Origin: Tannerella sp.
GTDB taxonomy: Bacteria > Bacteroidota > Bacteroidia > Bacteroidales > Tannerellaceae
Length of the DNA: 6,718 bases
Direction: 5' to 3'
NCBI GenBank assembly: GCA_031259505.1
Contig: JAIRLL010000068.1
Coordinates: forward strand, 1-6,718
In this document: piece by piece, positions 1 through 6,106 of the stretch
Numbering within the stretch: the first letter of the stretch is position 1
Layout: each line of letters opens with the position of its first letter
The notes under the pieces: generated by a model
What the model was told of the DNA's origin: nothing
The model's database searches: none
The model's input: only the letters and a program-made list of their open reading frames with translations
Made by a program: the position numbers and the translations under genes

Positions 1-483
1 GACGAAGGACTTGCGATTGTCCGCTCGATTCACGACCGTTACCATGCCGCCAAACGCAATCCGTACAACGAAATCGAGTGCAGCGACCACTACGCCCGCG
101 CGATGGCAAGTTACGGCTCGTTCATCACCGCCTGCGGGTTTGAATATCACGGTCCGAAAGGCTACATGCGTTTTGCCCCAAAATGGAACGCCGACAACTT
201 CAAAGCGCCTTTCACGGCGGCGGAAGGGTGGGGGAGCTACTCGCAACGGCAGTCGGGTAACGCAATGGAGTGCGTCCTCGAATCCAAACACGGGCAAGTA
301 CAGTTAAGCAGTTTCTCGGTGGACGCACCCAAAAGCAGGAAAGCAAAAAAGGTAACTGTCACACTTGGCGGACAGACCGTTCCCGCGAAATTGGAGCAGA
401 AAGGCGCGAATGTGCTGGTTTCGCTGCAAAGCCGCGTGACGGTCAGAGCGGGCGAACGGCTTGTGCTGGAGTTTCAGGTGTAA
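1..483 (+). CDS. GH116 (GBA2-type) glycoside hydrolase, C-terminal part only
   Basis: The reading frame is open from base 1 and ends with TAA at 481-483, giving the last 160 residues of a protein that starts outside the window. Residues 20-36 of the fragment carry the run NPYNEIECSDHYARAMA, which is characteristic of the C-terminal (alpha/alpha)6 domain of GH116 enzymes (DUF608; human GBA2, bacterial beta-glucosidases and beta-xylosidases). From memory of the Thermoanaerobacterium GH116 structure, the Glu (fragment residue 24) and the Arg nine residues later (33) line the glycone subsite. The catalytic nucleophile and acid/base lie upstream and cannot be checked. The motif is followed by a GWGSYSQR segment and a beta-rich tail ending in LVLEFQV. 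Family members are often about 800 residues, so most of the gene is missing. Family assignment is confident; substrate (glucoside, xyloside or other) is not determinable. The next gene starts 27 bp downstream and is probably co-transcribed. Confidence 0.9.
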   Translation, partial: DEGLAIVRSIHDRYHAAKRNPYNEIECSDHYARAMASYGSFITACGFEYHGPKGYMRFAPKWNADNFKAPFTAAEGWGSYSQRQSGNAMECVLESKHGQVQLSSFSVDAPKSRKAKKVTVTLGGQTVPAKLEQKGANVLVSLQSRVTVRAGERLVLEFQV

Positions 484-510
484 GTATAAAGCAGAATCAT
501 ATAAAACTCA

Positions 511-1110
511 ATGATAATAAACAGATTTTTCAATTTTATGGTATTGGCGGCGCTATGTTTTCAGTTTACGGCGTGCATTGTGTCAAAACATAGCGGTACC
601 GAATCTGCCCGGTCCTGCGAACCGACAGAGCCGGCAGCATTGTGGAAAGACGCACTGAAAGCGGAAATCCCCCTGCTGGGACACCGGAACTGGATCGTGG
701 TCACGGATATGGCTTATCCCCTGCAAACCCAGCCGGGAATAAAGACCGTCCATACAGGCGAGGCATATATGGACGTCCTCGATTTCGTTTACCGGGAAAT
801 CGAAAAAGCGCCTCATGTCAAAGCCGCAATCTATCAGGATAAGGAATTGCTGTATCTCGACGAAAAAGACGTCGCGGGAATCGACGCGCTGCGCGGACAG
901 ATGAAGACGCTCCTCGGCGAGAACCGGACTTTCGTGCTGCACGACCGTCTGATCGACCGTCTGGACGAAGTCAGTCGCAAATTCAACGTGGTGATACTCA
1001 AAACTGCGCTGACCGTCCCCTATACTTCCACGTTCTTCGAACTGGACTGCAACTACTGGGACAGTACGGGCGAAAATGTCTTGCGACAGGCAATCGGTAA
1101 CGGCAAATAA
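511..1110 (+). CDS. Predicted lipoprotein with RbsD/FucU-like sugar mutarotase fold
   Basis: This encodes 199 residues from ATG 511, 27 bp after the glycosidase stop. The N-terminus has a positive residue, a hydrophobic stretch (about 6-20) and Cys22 in an FTAC context, fitting a loose Bacteroidota lipobox, so export and lipidation are inferred. The body aligns by eye with RbsD/FucU. LLGHRNWIVVTD (55-66) matches the LGHxDxxVVxD segment, with the His (58) and Asp (66) expected in the active site. His144 falls where RbsD has a second conserved His. KTALTVPYTSTFF (164-176) corresponds to the C-terminal RxGExxPYANxI segment, keeping Pro-Tyr (170-171) but losing the Asn. RbsD is about 139 residues; the excess here is mostly the signal region and linker. 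RbsD/FucU proteins interconvert pyranose, furanose or anomeric forms of ribose or fucose, normally in the cytoplasm. A periplasmic mutarotase for glycosidase products is an inference. It could instead be a non-catalytic family member. Confidence 0.72.
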   Translation: MIINRFFNFMVLAALCFQFTACIVSKHSGTESARSCEPTEPAALWKDALKAEIPLLGHRNWIVVTDMAYPLQTQPGIKTVHTGEAYMDVLDFVYREIEKAPHVKAAIYQDKELLYLDEKDVAGIDALRGQMKTLLGENRTFVLHDRLIDRLDEVSRKFNVVILKTALTVPYTSTFFELDCNYWDSTGENVLRQAIGNGK

Positions 1111-1152
1111 ACTGTGCGCGGCATAAACAGGCGTATTCGGAATTGAGAAAAT

Positions 1153-1200
1153 CGTAAGTCATAAGTCGTAAGTGGTATCGACTTATGACTTATGACTGAA
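1153..1200. repeat. Hairpin built from tandem 7-bp units
   Basis: The left side is three consecutive heptamers, CGTAAGT, CATAAGT, CGTAAGT (1153-1173). The right side is ACTTATG, ACTTATG, ACT (1181-1197). Bases 1157-1173 pair with 1181-1197 over 17 positions around a 7-nt loop (1174-1180). The single non-Watson-Crick position (G1168/T1186) becomes a G-U wobble in a plus-strand transcript and an A-C mismatch in a minus-strand one. It lies between two convergent genes (stops at 1110 and 1227), where a terminator would be expected, but no T-run follows the stem on either side. It could act as a transcript-end stabiliser or be a member of a dispersed intergenic palindrome family. The rest of the 1111-1226 gap shows only a 10-bp palindrome, TGAAATTTCA (1205-1214). 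Confidence 0.8.
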
Positions 1201-1226
1201 TAACTGAAATTTCAAAGATCCGGGAT

Positions 1227-1799
1227 TCATCCCTTCTCGACCCTCCCGTTCCGCAGGCGATATACCGCATTTCCTTCGGGACAGACGGCCACGCCGTCGC
1301 CGTCGAAATCGAGCCGGTGACCGTATTCGCTTACCCAGCCGGTCTGCCTGGCGGGATTGCCGACAACGAGCGCATACGGCGGGACGTCTTTCGTGACCAC
1401 CGCACCGGCGCCCACCATGGCATACGCGCCAATGGCGTGTCCGCAGATAATCGTGGCATTGGCGCCGACGGTTGCCCCCCGCCCGACGCGGGTAGGCATA
1501 AACCGATCCCTGCGCGACACCGCGCTGCGCGGGTTAATCACGTTCGTGAACACGCAGCCCGGCCCCAGGAATACGTAGTCTTCGCACGTCACGCCGGTAT
1601 ATATCGACACGTTGTTTTGCACCTTCACCCAATCTCCCAGCACGACGCCGGGCGCAACCACCACGTTCTGCCCGATCGTGCAGCCACGCCCGATCGTGCA
1701 GCCGCTCATGACGTGCGAAAAATGCCATATCCGCGTCCCTTCTCCTATCGAGCAGCCGTCGTCGACGACAGCCGTCCCGTGTGCCTGATACTGTTTCAT
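1227..1799 (-). CDS. Left-handed beta-helix N-acetyltransferase, WbpD/WlbB type
   Basis: This encodes 190 residues with ATG at 1799-1797 and TGA at 1229-1227. The protein is mostly hexapeptide repeats ([LIV]Gxxxx), seen from about residue 10 to 80 and again from 105 to 135, forming the trimeric left-handed beta-helix of acyl-CoA-dependent acyltransferases. Segments [10 protein letters not shown] (21-30), [11 protein letters not shown] (60-70), [12 protein letters not shown] (81-92) and [20 protein letters not shown] (141-160) are those I associate with WbpD/WlbB. That enzyme acetylates the 3-amino group of UDP-2-acetamido-3-amino-2,3-dideoxyglucuronate using acetyl-CoA, for O-antigen or capsule sugars in the cytosol. 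The CPEG motif near the C-terminus (173-176) also occurs there. Length is normal for the family. The start is 7 bp after the stop of the RsmI-like gene, so translation from a shared mRNA is likely. The dehydrogenase and aminotransferase of that pathway are not in the window, so exact substrate is less sure than family. Confidence 0.85.
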   Translation of the reverse strand: MKQYQAHGTAVVDDGCSIGEGTRIWHFSHVMSGCTIGRGCTIGQNVVVAPGVVLGDWVKVQNNVSIYTGVTCEDYVFLGPGCVFTNVINPRSAVSRRDRFMPTRVGRGATVGANATIICGHAIGAYAMVGAGAVVTKDVPPYALVVGNPARQTGWVSEYGHRLDFDGDGVAVCPEGNAVYRLRNGRVEKG

Positions 1800-1806
1800 A
1801 ATCTTT

Positions 1807-2511
1807 TCATTTATATATTAAGAACAACGTCGGTTTCCTGTTCAGTTCCGGCAGCCGGCCTTTCCAGTCCTTTACCGCGAGGGTGCGTATCCACTCGTCG
1901 TCGCAGGTGATGCATGACGCCACGCACAGTTTCGTCGCCGGCCGGCATATGCGCACCACGTCGGCCATCAATTTATTATTCCTGTAGGGCGTCTCGATGA
2001 AAATCTGCGTCTCGTTTTCCGAATAGATACGCGATTCCAGCATTCGGATACGTTCCGCCCGCGCCGTCGCGTCGACGGGCAAATAGCCGTGAAAAGCAAA
2101 ATGCTGACCGTTGAAGCCCGACGCCATCAGCGCCATCAGGATAGACGACGGCCCCACCAGCGGCACGACGCGAAACCCTTTCCGCTGCGCAATGGCGACC
2201 ACGTCGGCGCCCGGATCAGCTATGGCCGGACACCCCGCTTCGGAGATGACCCCGACGGACTCGCCCCGCGCGAGCGGTTCCAGATATCCGGCAAGCGCTT
2301 CGGGCGGCGTATGACCGTTCAACTCGCAGAACGTCAGGCCGTCGAGCGCAACGGACGGATCGGCTTTCTTCAGAAAACGGCGCGCCGAACGCACGTTTTC
2401 CGCCACAAAATGGCGTATGCCGCGTATCACGTCGAGATTGTATTCCGGCAATACCTTCCGGTGTCCGGTATCGCCCAGCGTCACGGGAATCAGAAAAAGA
2501 GCAGGATGCAT
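1807..2511 (-). CDS. RsmI-like SAM-dependent methyltransferase (tetrapyrrole methylase fold)
   Basis: This encodes 234 residues with ATG at 2511-2509 and TGA at 1809-1807. The core has [13 protein letters not shown] (89-101), matching the RsmI signature SDAGTPLISDPG, followed by [13 protein letters not shown] (120-132) and FIETPYR (171-177), which corresponds to FYESPHR. RsmI methylates the 2'-O of C1402 in helix 44 of 16S rRNA. Differences from canonical RsmI (about 280-290 residues) are clear. The N-terminus reads [10 protein letters not shown] rather than the usual TPIGNL-type loop, the middle of the signature is altered, and the C-terminal extension is absent. Shorter RsmI-like paralogs of this length are known in Bacteroidota, so I call the family and not the exact rRNA position. 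It is the first gene of a probable two-gene minus-strand operon, transcribed from the palindromic promoter region 11 bp upstream of the ATG. Confidence 0.85.
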   Translation of the reverse strand: MHPALFLIPVTLGDTGHRKVLPEYNLDVIRGIRHFVAENVRSARRFLKKADPSVALDGLTFCELNGHTPPEALAGYLEPLARGESVGVISEAGCPAIADPGADVVAIAQRKGFRVVPLVGPSSILMALMASGFNGQHFAFHGYLPVDATARAERIRMLESRIYSENETQIFIETPYRNNKLMADVVRICRPATKLCVASCITCDDEWIRTLAVKDWKGRLPELNRKPTLFLIYK

Positions 2512-2521
2512 AATTTATTTT

Positions 2522-2556
2522 TTTGCTGCAAATGTAGCACAATTATACTACATTTG
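2522..2556 (+). promoter_or_regulatory. Predicted Bacteroidota-type promoter for the RsmF-like gene
   Basis: TACATTTG at 2549-2556 matches the TAnnTTTG -7 element of the Bacteroidota primary sigma factor. TTTG at 2522-2525 could serve as the -33 element, with 23 bp between them, slightly longer than the usual 19-21. Initiation would fall near 2562-2565, leaving a leader of about 50 nt before ATG 2617. The -33 element of this promoter lies in the arm that holds the -7 element of the opposite promoter. Confidence 0.6.
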
Positions 2557-2563
2557 CAGCAAA
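2529..2563 (-). promoter_or_regulatory. Predicted Bacteroidota-type promoter for the RsmI-like/acetyltransferase operon
   Basis: On the minus strand TACATTTG reads from 2536 to 2529, and TTTG from 2563 to 2560 is a possible -33 element at the same 23-bp spacing as the plus-strand copy. Initiation would fall near 2520-2523, about 10 nt before the ATG at 2511, so the leader would be very short. The footprint fully overlaps the opposite promoter. Confidence 0.55.
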
Positions 2564-2616
2564 CATGTAAAGTGAAGCATATACACTTTGTAAAATACAG
2601 TTCGAAACAGGAAATC

Positions 2617-3987
2617 ATGCAGCTTCCGCCGGATTTCATAGCCCGCACAGGCCGGTGGATGACCGACTTTCCTTTGCTGGAAACGGCGCTGCAGGACAAG
2701 CCGCCTGTCAGCATCCGCATCAATCCCGTCAAATCGCCGTCTGCGCTGCCCTGCGAACAGGTGAAATGGTGCCGGACGGGATATTATTATACGGGCGAAC
2801 GTCCGGCGTTTTCGTTCGACCCGCTGTTTCACGGCGGGGCGTATTACGTGCAGGAAGCGTCGTCCATGTTCCTTGAGCAGGTTGTCGGGCAGCATGTGTC
2901 ATCGCCCGTCGCGTGTCTGGATCTGTGCGCCTCGCCGGGCGGGAAATCGACGCATCTGCTGAGCATTTTGCCCGAAGGCAGCGTGCTGGTGAGCAACGAA
3001 GTCATCCGCAGCCGGTGCGCCGTACTGACCGAAAACATCCTGAAGTGGGGCGCGGCAAATGTGCTCGTGACAAACAGCGACGCCGCGGAAGCCGGCCGCC
3101 TGACGCATCTGTTCGACCTGATTGTGGCCGACATGCCCTGTTCGGGCGAAGGGATGTTTCGCAAAGACGCGCACAGTCGCAGCGAGTGGAGCGCCGCCCG
3201 CGTCCGGCTGTGCGCCGGGCGGCAGCGGCGAATCGTACGCGATGTATGGGATGCGCTCCGTCCCGGCGGGCTGTTCGTTTACAGTACATGCACTTTCAAC
3301 AGGGAAGAAAACGAAGACAACATCCGCCATATCGCCGAAACTCTTCATGCCCGGGCGCTGCCGCTGTCCGTCGAAGCCGGCTGGAATATCGCCTGCGGTG
3401 CGGATGACCGGTATCCTTCATACCGTTTTTCCCCGCACCGGACGAAGGGCGAAGGTTTTTTTCTTGCCGTGCTGCGCAAGGCGGACGCACCCTTGCGACG
3501 AATCTCCGTCAGGACAAAAAACAAATCGCAGAAACCTCCCGCACAACTTTGCGAATGGCTGCGCAGGCCGGAAATGTTTCGCTTCGAGACCACCTGCCGC
3601 GACGTCATACATGCCGTTCCCGACCATGCCCGTGATGTTTTCGAAACTGTTTCGGAACGTCTGCACCTTCTTTCGGCAGGCATCCCTGCCGGTCAGGTCA
3701 GGGGGCGCGACGTGGTTCCTTCGCACGCACTGGCGCTGAGTGCGGCGCTGCGTCCGGATGCGTTCCCGACCGTCGAGCAGACCTGGGACGAAGCCGTCCG
3801 CTACCTGCAAAGAGAAACTCCCGCACTGCACGAAGGCATGCCGAAAGGACTGTATACGGTTACTTACAGACGCCTGCCGCTGGGTTTTGCCCGTAATATC
3901 GGGAGCCGCATCAACAGTCTTTACCCGCAGGAGTGGCGTATTCGCAGCCGGGAAGTTCCGGCGGAAGCGCCCCGTATTTTTCCCTGA
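2617..3987 (+). CDS. RsmF-like 16S rRNA m5C methyltransferase (NOL1/NOP2/Sun family)
   Basis: This encodes 456 residues from ATG 2617 to TGA 3985-3987. The frame stays open upstream, but only antisense to the neighbouring gene. I chose 2617 because the protein then begins MQLPPDFIAR, as family members do, and follows the promoter region. The SAM-binding motif I is DLCASPGGK (102-110). Motif IV is DMPCSGEGMFRKD (172-184) and supplies Cys175, which assists product release. Motif VI is YSTCTFNREENED (222-234), with Cys225 as the catalytic nucleophile attacking C6 of cytosine. The C-terminal part (about 300-456) is the RsmF-type RNA-binding extension, ending in LGFARNIGSRINSLYPQEWR. RsmF methylates C5 of C1407 in 16S helix 44 in E. 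coli and additional nearby cytosines in Thermus; the exact site here is not readable. The last 25 codons overlap the end of ppk on the other strand. Confidence 0.92.
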   Translation: MQLPPDFIARTGRWMTDFPLLETALQDKPPVSIRINPVKSPSALPCEQVKWCRTGYYYTGERPAFSFDPLFHGGAYYVQEASSMFLEQVVGQHVSSPVACLDLCASPGGKSTHLLSILPEGSVLVSNEVIRSRCAVLTENILKWGAANVLVTNSDAAEAGRLTHLFDLIVADMPCSGEGMFRKDAHSRSEWSAARVRLCAGRQRRIVRDVWDALRPGGLFVYSTCTFNREENEDNIRHIAETLHARALPLSVEAGWNIACGADDRYPSYRFSPHRTKGEGFFLAVLRKADAPLRRISVRTKNKSQKPPAQLCEWLRRPEMFRFETTCRDVIHAVPDHARDVFETVSERLHLLSAGIPAGQVRGRDVVPSHALALSAALRPDAFPTVEQTWDEAVRYLQRETPALHEGMPKGLYTVTYRRLPLGFARNIGSRINSLYPQEWRIRSREVPAEAPRIFP

Positions 3988-6052
3988 CATACTCCCGGAT
4001 AGCCGTCTGTGCGCGTACGGGGGGCGCATCCGCACAGTTGTATTTGAACACGTTCTGCAGATGCTCGTCGATGAAGCAGGCTTTCGCGCCGTCGCGCAGT
4101 TGGATATGCAGGATGTCGATGATTGTCCGCCTGATGTCGCTGTCCAGAACCGGCACGGCCGCCTCGATGCGTCTGTTCAGGTTGCGTTTCATCCAGTCGG
4201 CCGACGAGATATATACGTCTTCCGCCCCGCCGTTGTAGAAATACCACACCCGCGCGTGTTCGAGAAACATGTCGACGATGCGCGTCACGCGGATATTCCG
4301 GCTGTATGGCCTGTTGGGAACCAGACAGCATATCCCGCGAACAATCAGGTCGACGTCTACGCCGCCTTGCGATGCGCCGTACAGTTCGTCTATCATGCTT
4401 TCGTCCTGCAGGCCGTTCATCTTAAGAATGATCCGTCCTTTTTTTCCGGCCTTCGCATGTGCGGTTTCGCGCCGTATCATCCGTTTCAATTCCGCCGTCA
4501 TGTTGAACCGCGCCACCAGCAGATGGCGAAAGAGAGGCTGTTCCTGCGGCTGCTCCAGCACGCTGAAGAGGTTCCTGATATCGGCGACGATTTCGCGGTT
4601 GCAGGTGAGCAGCGCCATATCCGAATAGATTCTGGCCGTTTTCTCGTTGAAATTGCCTGTACTCACATACGCAAAATCGGCTTTTCCCGTCTGCCCGCGA
4701 AGGATGATCATCACCTTGGCGTGTATCTTCAGGCTGGGCGAACTGTAGACGATCCGTATGCCTTTATGGTTCATCAGTTCGGCCGTGCTCATGTTGTGTT
4801 CTTCGTCGAAGCGCGCCTTCACTTCGACGAAGACGGTCACCTTCCTGCCGTTTTCCGCAGCTTTGACGAGCAGGTCGATCACGGCCGAATTTTCGGCTAC
4901 GCGGTATTGCGTGATTTTGATTTCCTCGACGTCGGGGTCGTATACGGCTTCGCGTATGAAATCCGTCAGGTAGTCGAACTTCTGATAGGGAAACAGCAGC
5001 AGTACGTCGCGCGATTCCACTTCTCGGAGCATGGAGCCGGCCCTGTCGAATCGCGGAATGTGCATCGGCGGCGGGAAATGCACGCACAGACGGTCGCCAA
5101 ACGGATTGGGCAGCTTGCTGAGGTCTTGAAGATTCATGTAGCGTCCGCCCTTCACGAGGTCTTCCTTTTTTATGAAAAACTTCCCGCAGAGGAATTCAAG
5201 CAGATCGACCGGCATGTCGCGGTCGTACATGAAACGGCTTATTTCGCCTCCTACTTTTCGCTTTTCGACTTTTTCCCTGACGTTCAGGAGCATTTTCAGA
5301 GGGTCTTTTTCAATGGCGCTCTGGAGCATGTTTTCGGGATTCACGTCTTCCAGACAGAGGTCTGCATCGCGCGAAATCTTGATGGCGTAGTTGTCGCAAA
5401 CGGTGTAGTCCTTAAAGACGGACGACAGGTTGGCGCGTATCATGTCGTCCACAAACATGTAGTAATACATTCCCCTGTGCGGCGGCAGGGGGATGATGCG
5501 CGGCACCTTGTCGTGCGGAAGTTTTATCAGCACGCAGTACGTCTCCGCCGTCCGTTTCCCCCGGATGCGGACGACCAGATAGAGGCGGCGGTCGCGGATG
5601 AAGGTATCGACGCCGTCGAGCATCGTCACGGGCGAAAGAAACGGGAACACGTATTCCCTGAAATAGTTTCGCACAAAATCGAGGTGAAACGCCTCCGGAC
5701 GATGGTCGCGGTAGAGATAAATACCGTTTCGCCGCAGTTCGGGCAGTATGCCTTCGTAGAAGATGCGGTAAAACGTTTCTTGCTGGCGGTTCACTTCGCG
5801 CGTAATTTCTTCGAGCGTCTTTTCGAGCTGTTCCGCGTTCCCGTCCGTAAAGTTTTTCTTCTGGATGGCGGTGCGGTGCTCTGCCACCCGGATTTCGTAG
5901 AACTCTTCCATGTTCGACGAATAGATCGAAAGGAAACGTATCCGTTCGTATATCGGAAGCGTCGCGTCGCCGGCTTCCAGCAGGACGCGATAGTTGAACG
6001 AGAGCCAGCTCATGTCGCGCCCGAAATATCCGTATGTCGTTTTGTCGGTCAT
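3911..6052 (-). CDS. ppk1: Polyphosphate kinase 1
   Basis: This encodes 713 residues with ATG at 6052-6050 and TGA at 3913-3911. The enzyme reversibly builds inorganic polyphosphate from the ATP gamma-phosphate. Domains read in order: the N domain with YFGRDMSWLSFNYRVL (9-23), the head domain (about 110-320), then two phospholipase-D-like catalytic domains. Expected residues are present. TQYRVA (381-386) and ARFDEE (413-418) hold the two phosphate/metal-binding arginines, 384 and 414. LKIHAK (441-446) holds His444, equivalent to the autophosphorylated E. coli His435. IVDMFLEHARVW (592-603) holds His599, equivalent to His592. STGNFNEKTARIY and SSADWMKRN are further signatures. E. coli Ppk has 688 residues; the excess here is partly a C-terminal tail (after about 690) that overlaps the RsmF-like gene. 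The gene contains no in-frame TTA, CTA or TCA codons, which leaves a long stop-free antisense frame. It is divergent from a phosphoesterase gene. Confidence 0.97.
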   Translation of the reverse strand: MTDKTTYGYFGRDMSWLSFNYRVLLEAGDATLPIYERIRFLSIYSSNMEEFYEIRVAEHRTAIQKKNFTDGNAEQLEKTLEEITREVNRQQETFYRIFYEGILPELRRNGIYLYRDHRPEAFHLDFVRNYFREYVFPFLSPVTMLDGVDTFIRDRRLYLVVRIRGKRTAETYCVLIKLPHDKVPRIIPLPPHRGMYYYMFVDDMIRANLSSVFKDYTVCDNYAIKISRDADLCLEDVNPENMLQSAIEKDPLKMLLNVREKVEKRKVGGEISRFMYDRDMPVDLLEFLCGKFFIKKEDLVKGGRYMNLQDLSKLPNPFGDRLCVHFPPPMHIPRFDRAGSMLREVESRDVLLLFPYQKFDYLTDFIREAVYDPDVEEIKITQYRVAENSAVIDLLVKAAENGRKVTVFVEVKARFDEEHNMSTAELMNHKGIRIVYSSPSLKIHAKVMIILRGQTGKADFAYVSTGNFNEKTARIYSDMALLTCNREIVADIRNLFSVLEQPQEQPLFRHLLVARFNMTAELKRMIRRETAHAKAGKKGRIILKMNGLQDESMIDELYGASQGGVDVDLIVRGICCLVPNRPYSRNIRVTRIVDMFLEHARVWYFYNGGAEDVYISSADWMKRNLNRRIEAAVPVLDSDIRRTIIDILHIQLRDGAKACFIDEHLQNVFKYNCADAPPVRAQTAIREYVREKYGALPPELPGCEYATPAGKDC

Positions 6053-6069
6053 ATCTGTTCAAAATCCGG

Positions 6070-6077
6070 TAAAGATA
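6070..6077 (-). promoter_or_regulatory. Possible -7 element for ppk1
   Basis: On the minus strand 6077 to 6070 reads TATCTTTA, a seven-of-eight match to TAnnTTTG. TTG at 6104-6102 is a candidate -33 element at 24 bp, longer than usual. Initiation would be near 6063, about 10 nt before the ppk1 ATG. The match is weak on its own; the position in a 54-bp divergent gap supports it. Confidence 0.35.
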
Positions 6078-6079
6078 AA

Positions 6080-6087
6080 TACATTTG
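6080..6087 (+). promoter_or_regulatory. -7 element for the metallophosphoesterase gene
   Basis: TACATTTG is a full match to TAnnTTTG and is followed by CAG. The 11-mer TACATTTGCAG (6080-6090) is identical to 2549-2559 in the other divergent promoter. The -33 region is poor (TTC at 6058-6060, 19 bp away). Initiation near 6094 would leave a leader of about 13 nt before ATG 6107. Confidence 0.55.
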
Positions 6088-6106
6088 CAGAAATAGAAAA
6101 ACAAGT

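Larger units (their letters stand above)
2522..2563. repeat. Perfect 16-bp inverted repeat between divergent genes
   Basis: The left arm (2522-2537, TTTGCTGCAAATGTAG) is the exact reverse complement of the right arm (2548-2563), with a 10-bp A/T-rich centre (2538-2547). It sits in the 105-bp gap between an RsmI-like gene (minus) and an RsmF-like gene (plus). Each arm contains a TACATTTG promoter box, so the repeat looks like a symmetric promoter, possibly doubling as a protein-binding operator. A pure terminator role is unlikely, because both flanking genes point away from it. Confidence 0.9.

Noticed and set aside
583..942. A 119-codon minus-strand open frame inside the RbsD-like gene.
   Set aside because: The plus-strand frame has a signal sequence and family motifs; the antisense frame has none.
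1157..1197. Calling this hairpin a rho-independent terminator.
   Set aside because: The stem is A/T-rich and no run of T follows on either strand, so it is recorded as a repeat with a possible role at the transcript end.
1205..1214. Palindrome TGAAATTTCA as an operator.
   Set aside because: It is only 10 bp, lies between two gene ends rather than before a gene, and is easily expected by chance in A/T-rich DNA.
1317..1910. A 197-codon plus-strand open frame opposite the acetyltransferase.
   Set aside because: It is a shadow of the minus-strand hexapeptide acetyltransferase, whose repeat pattern and motifs are unambiguous.
2089..2616. N-terminal extension of the RsmF-like protein (start at 2089 instead of 2617).
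   Set aside because: The extra 176 codons are antisense to the RsmI-like gene and pass through the palindrome. They are low-complexity and basic, unlike any RsmF N-terminus.
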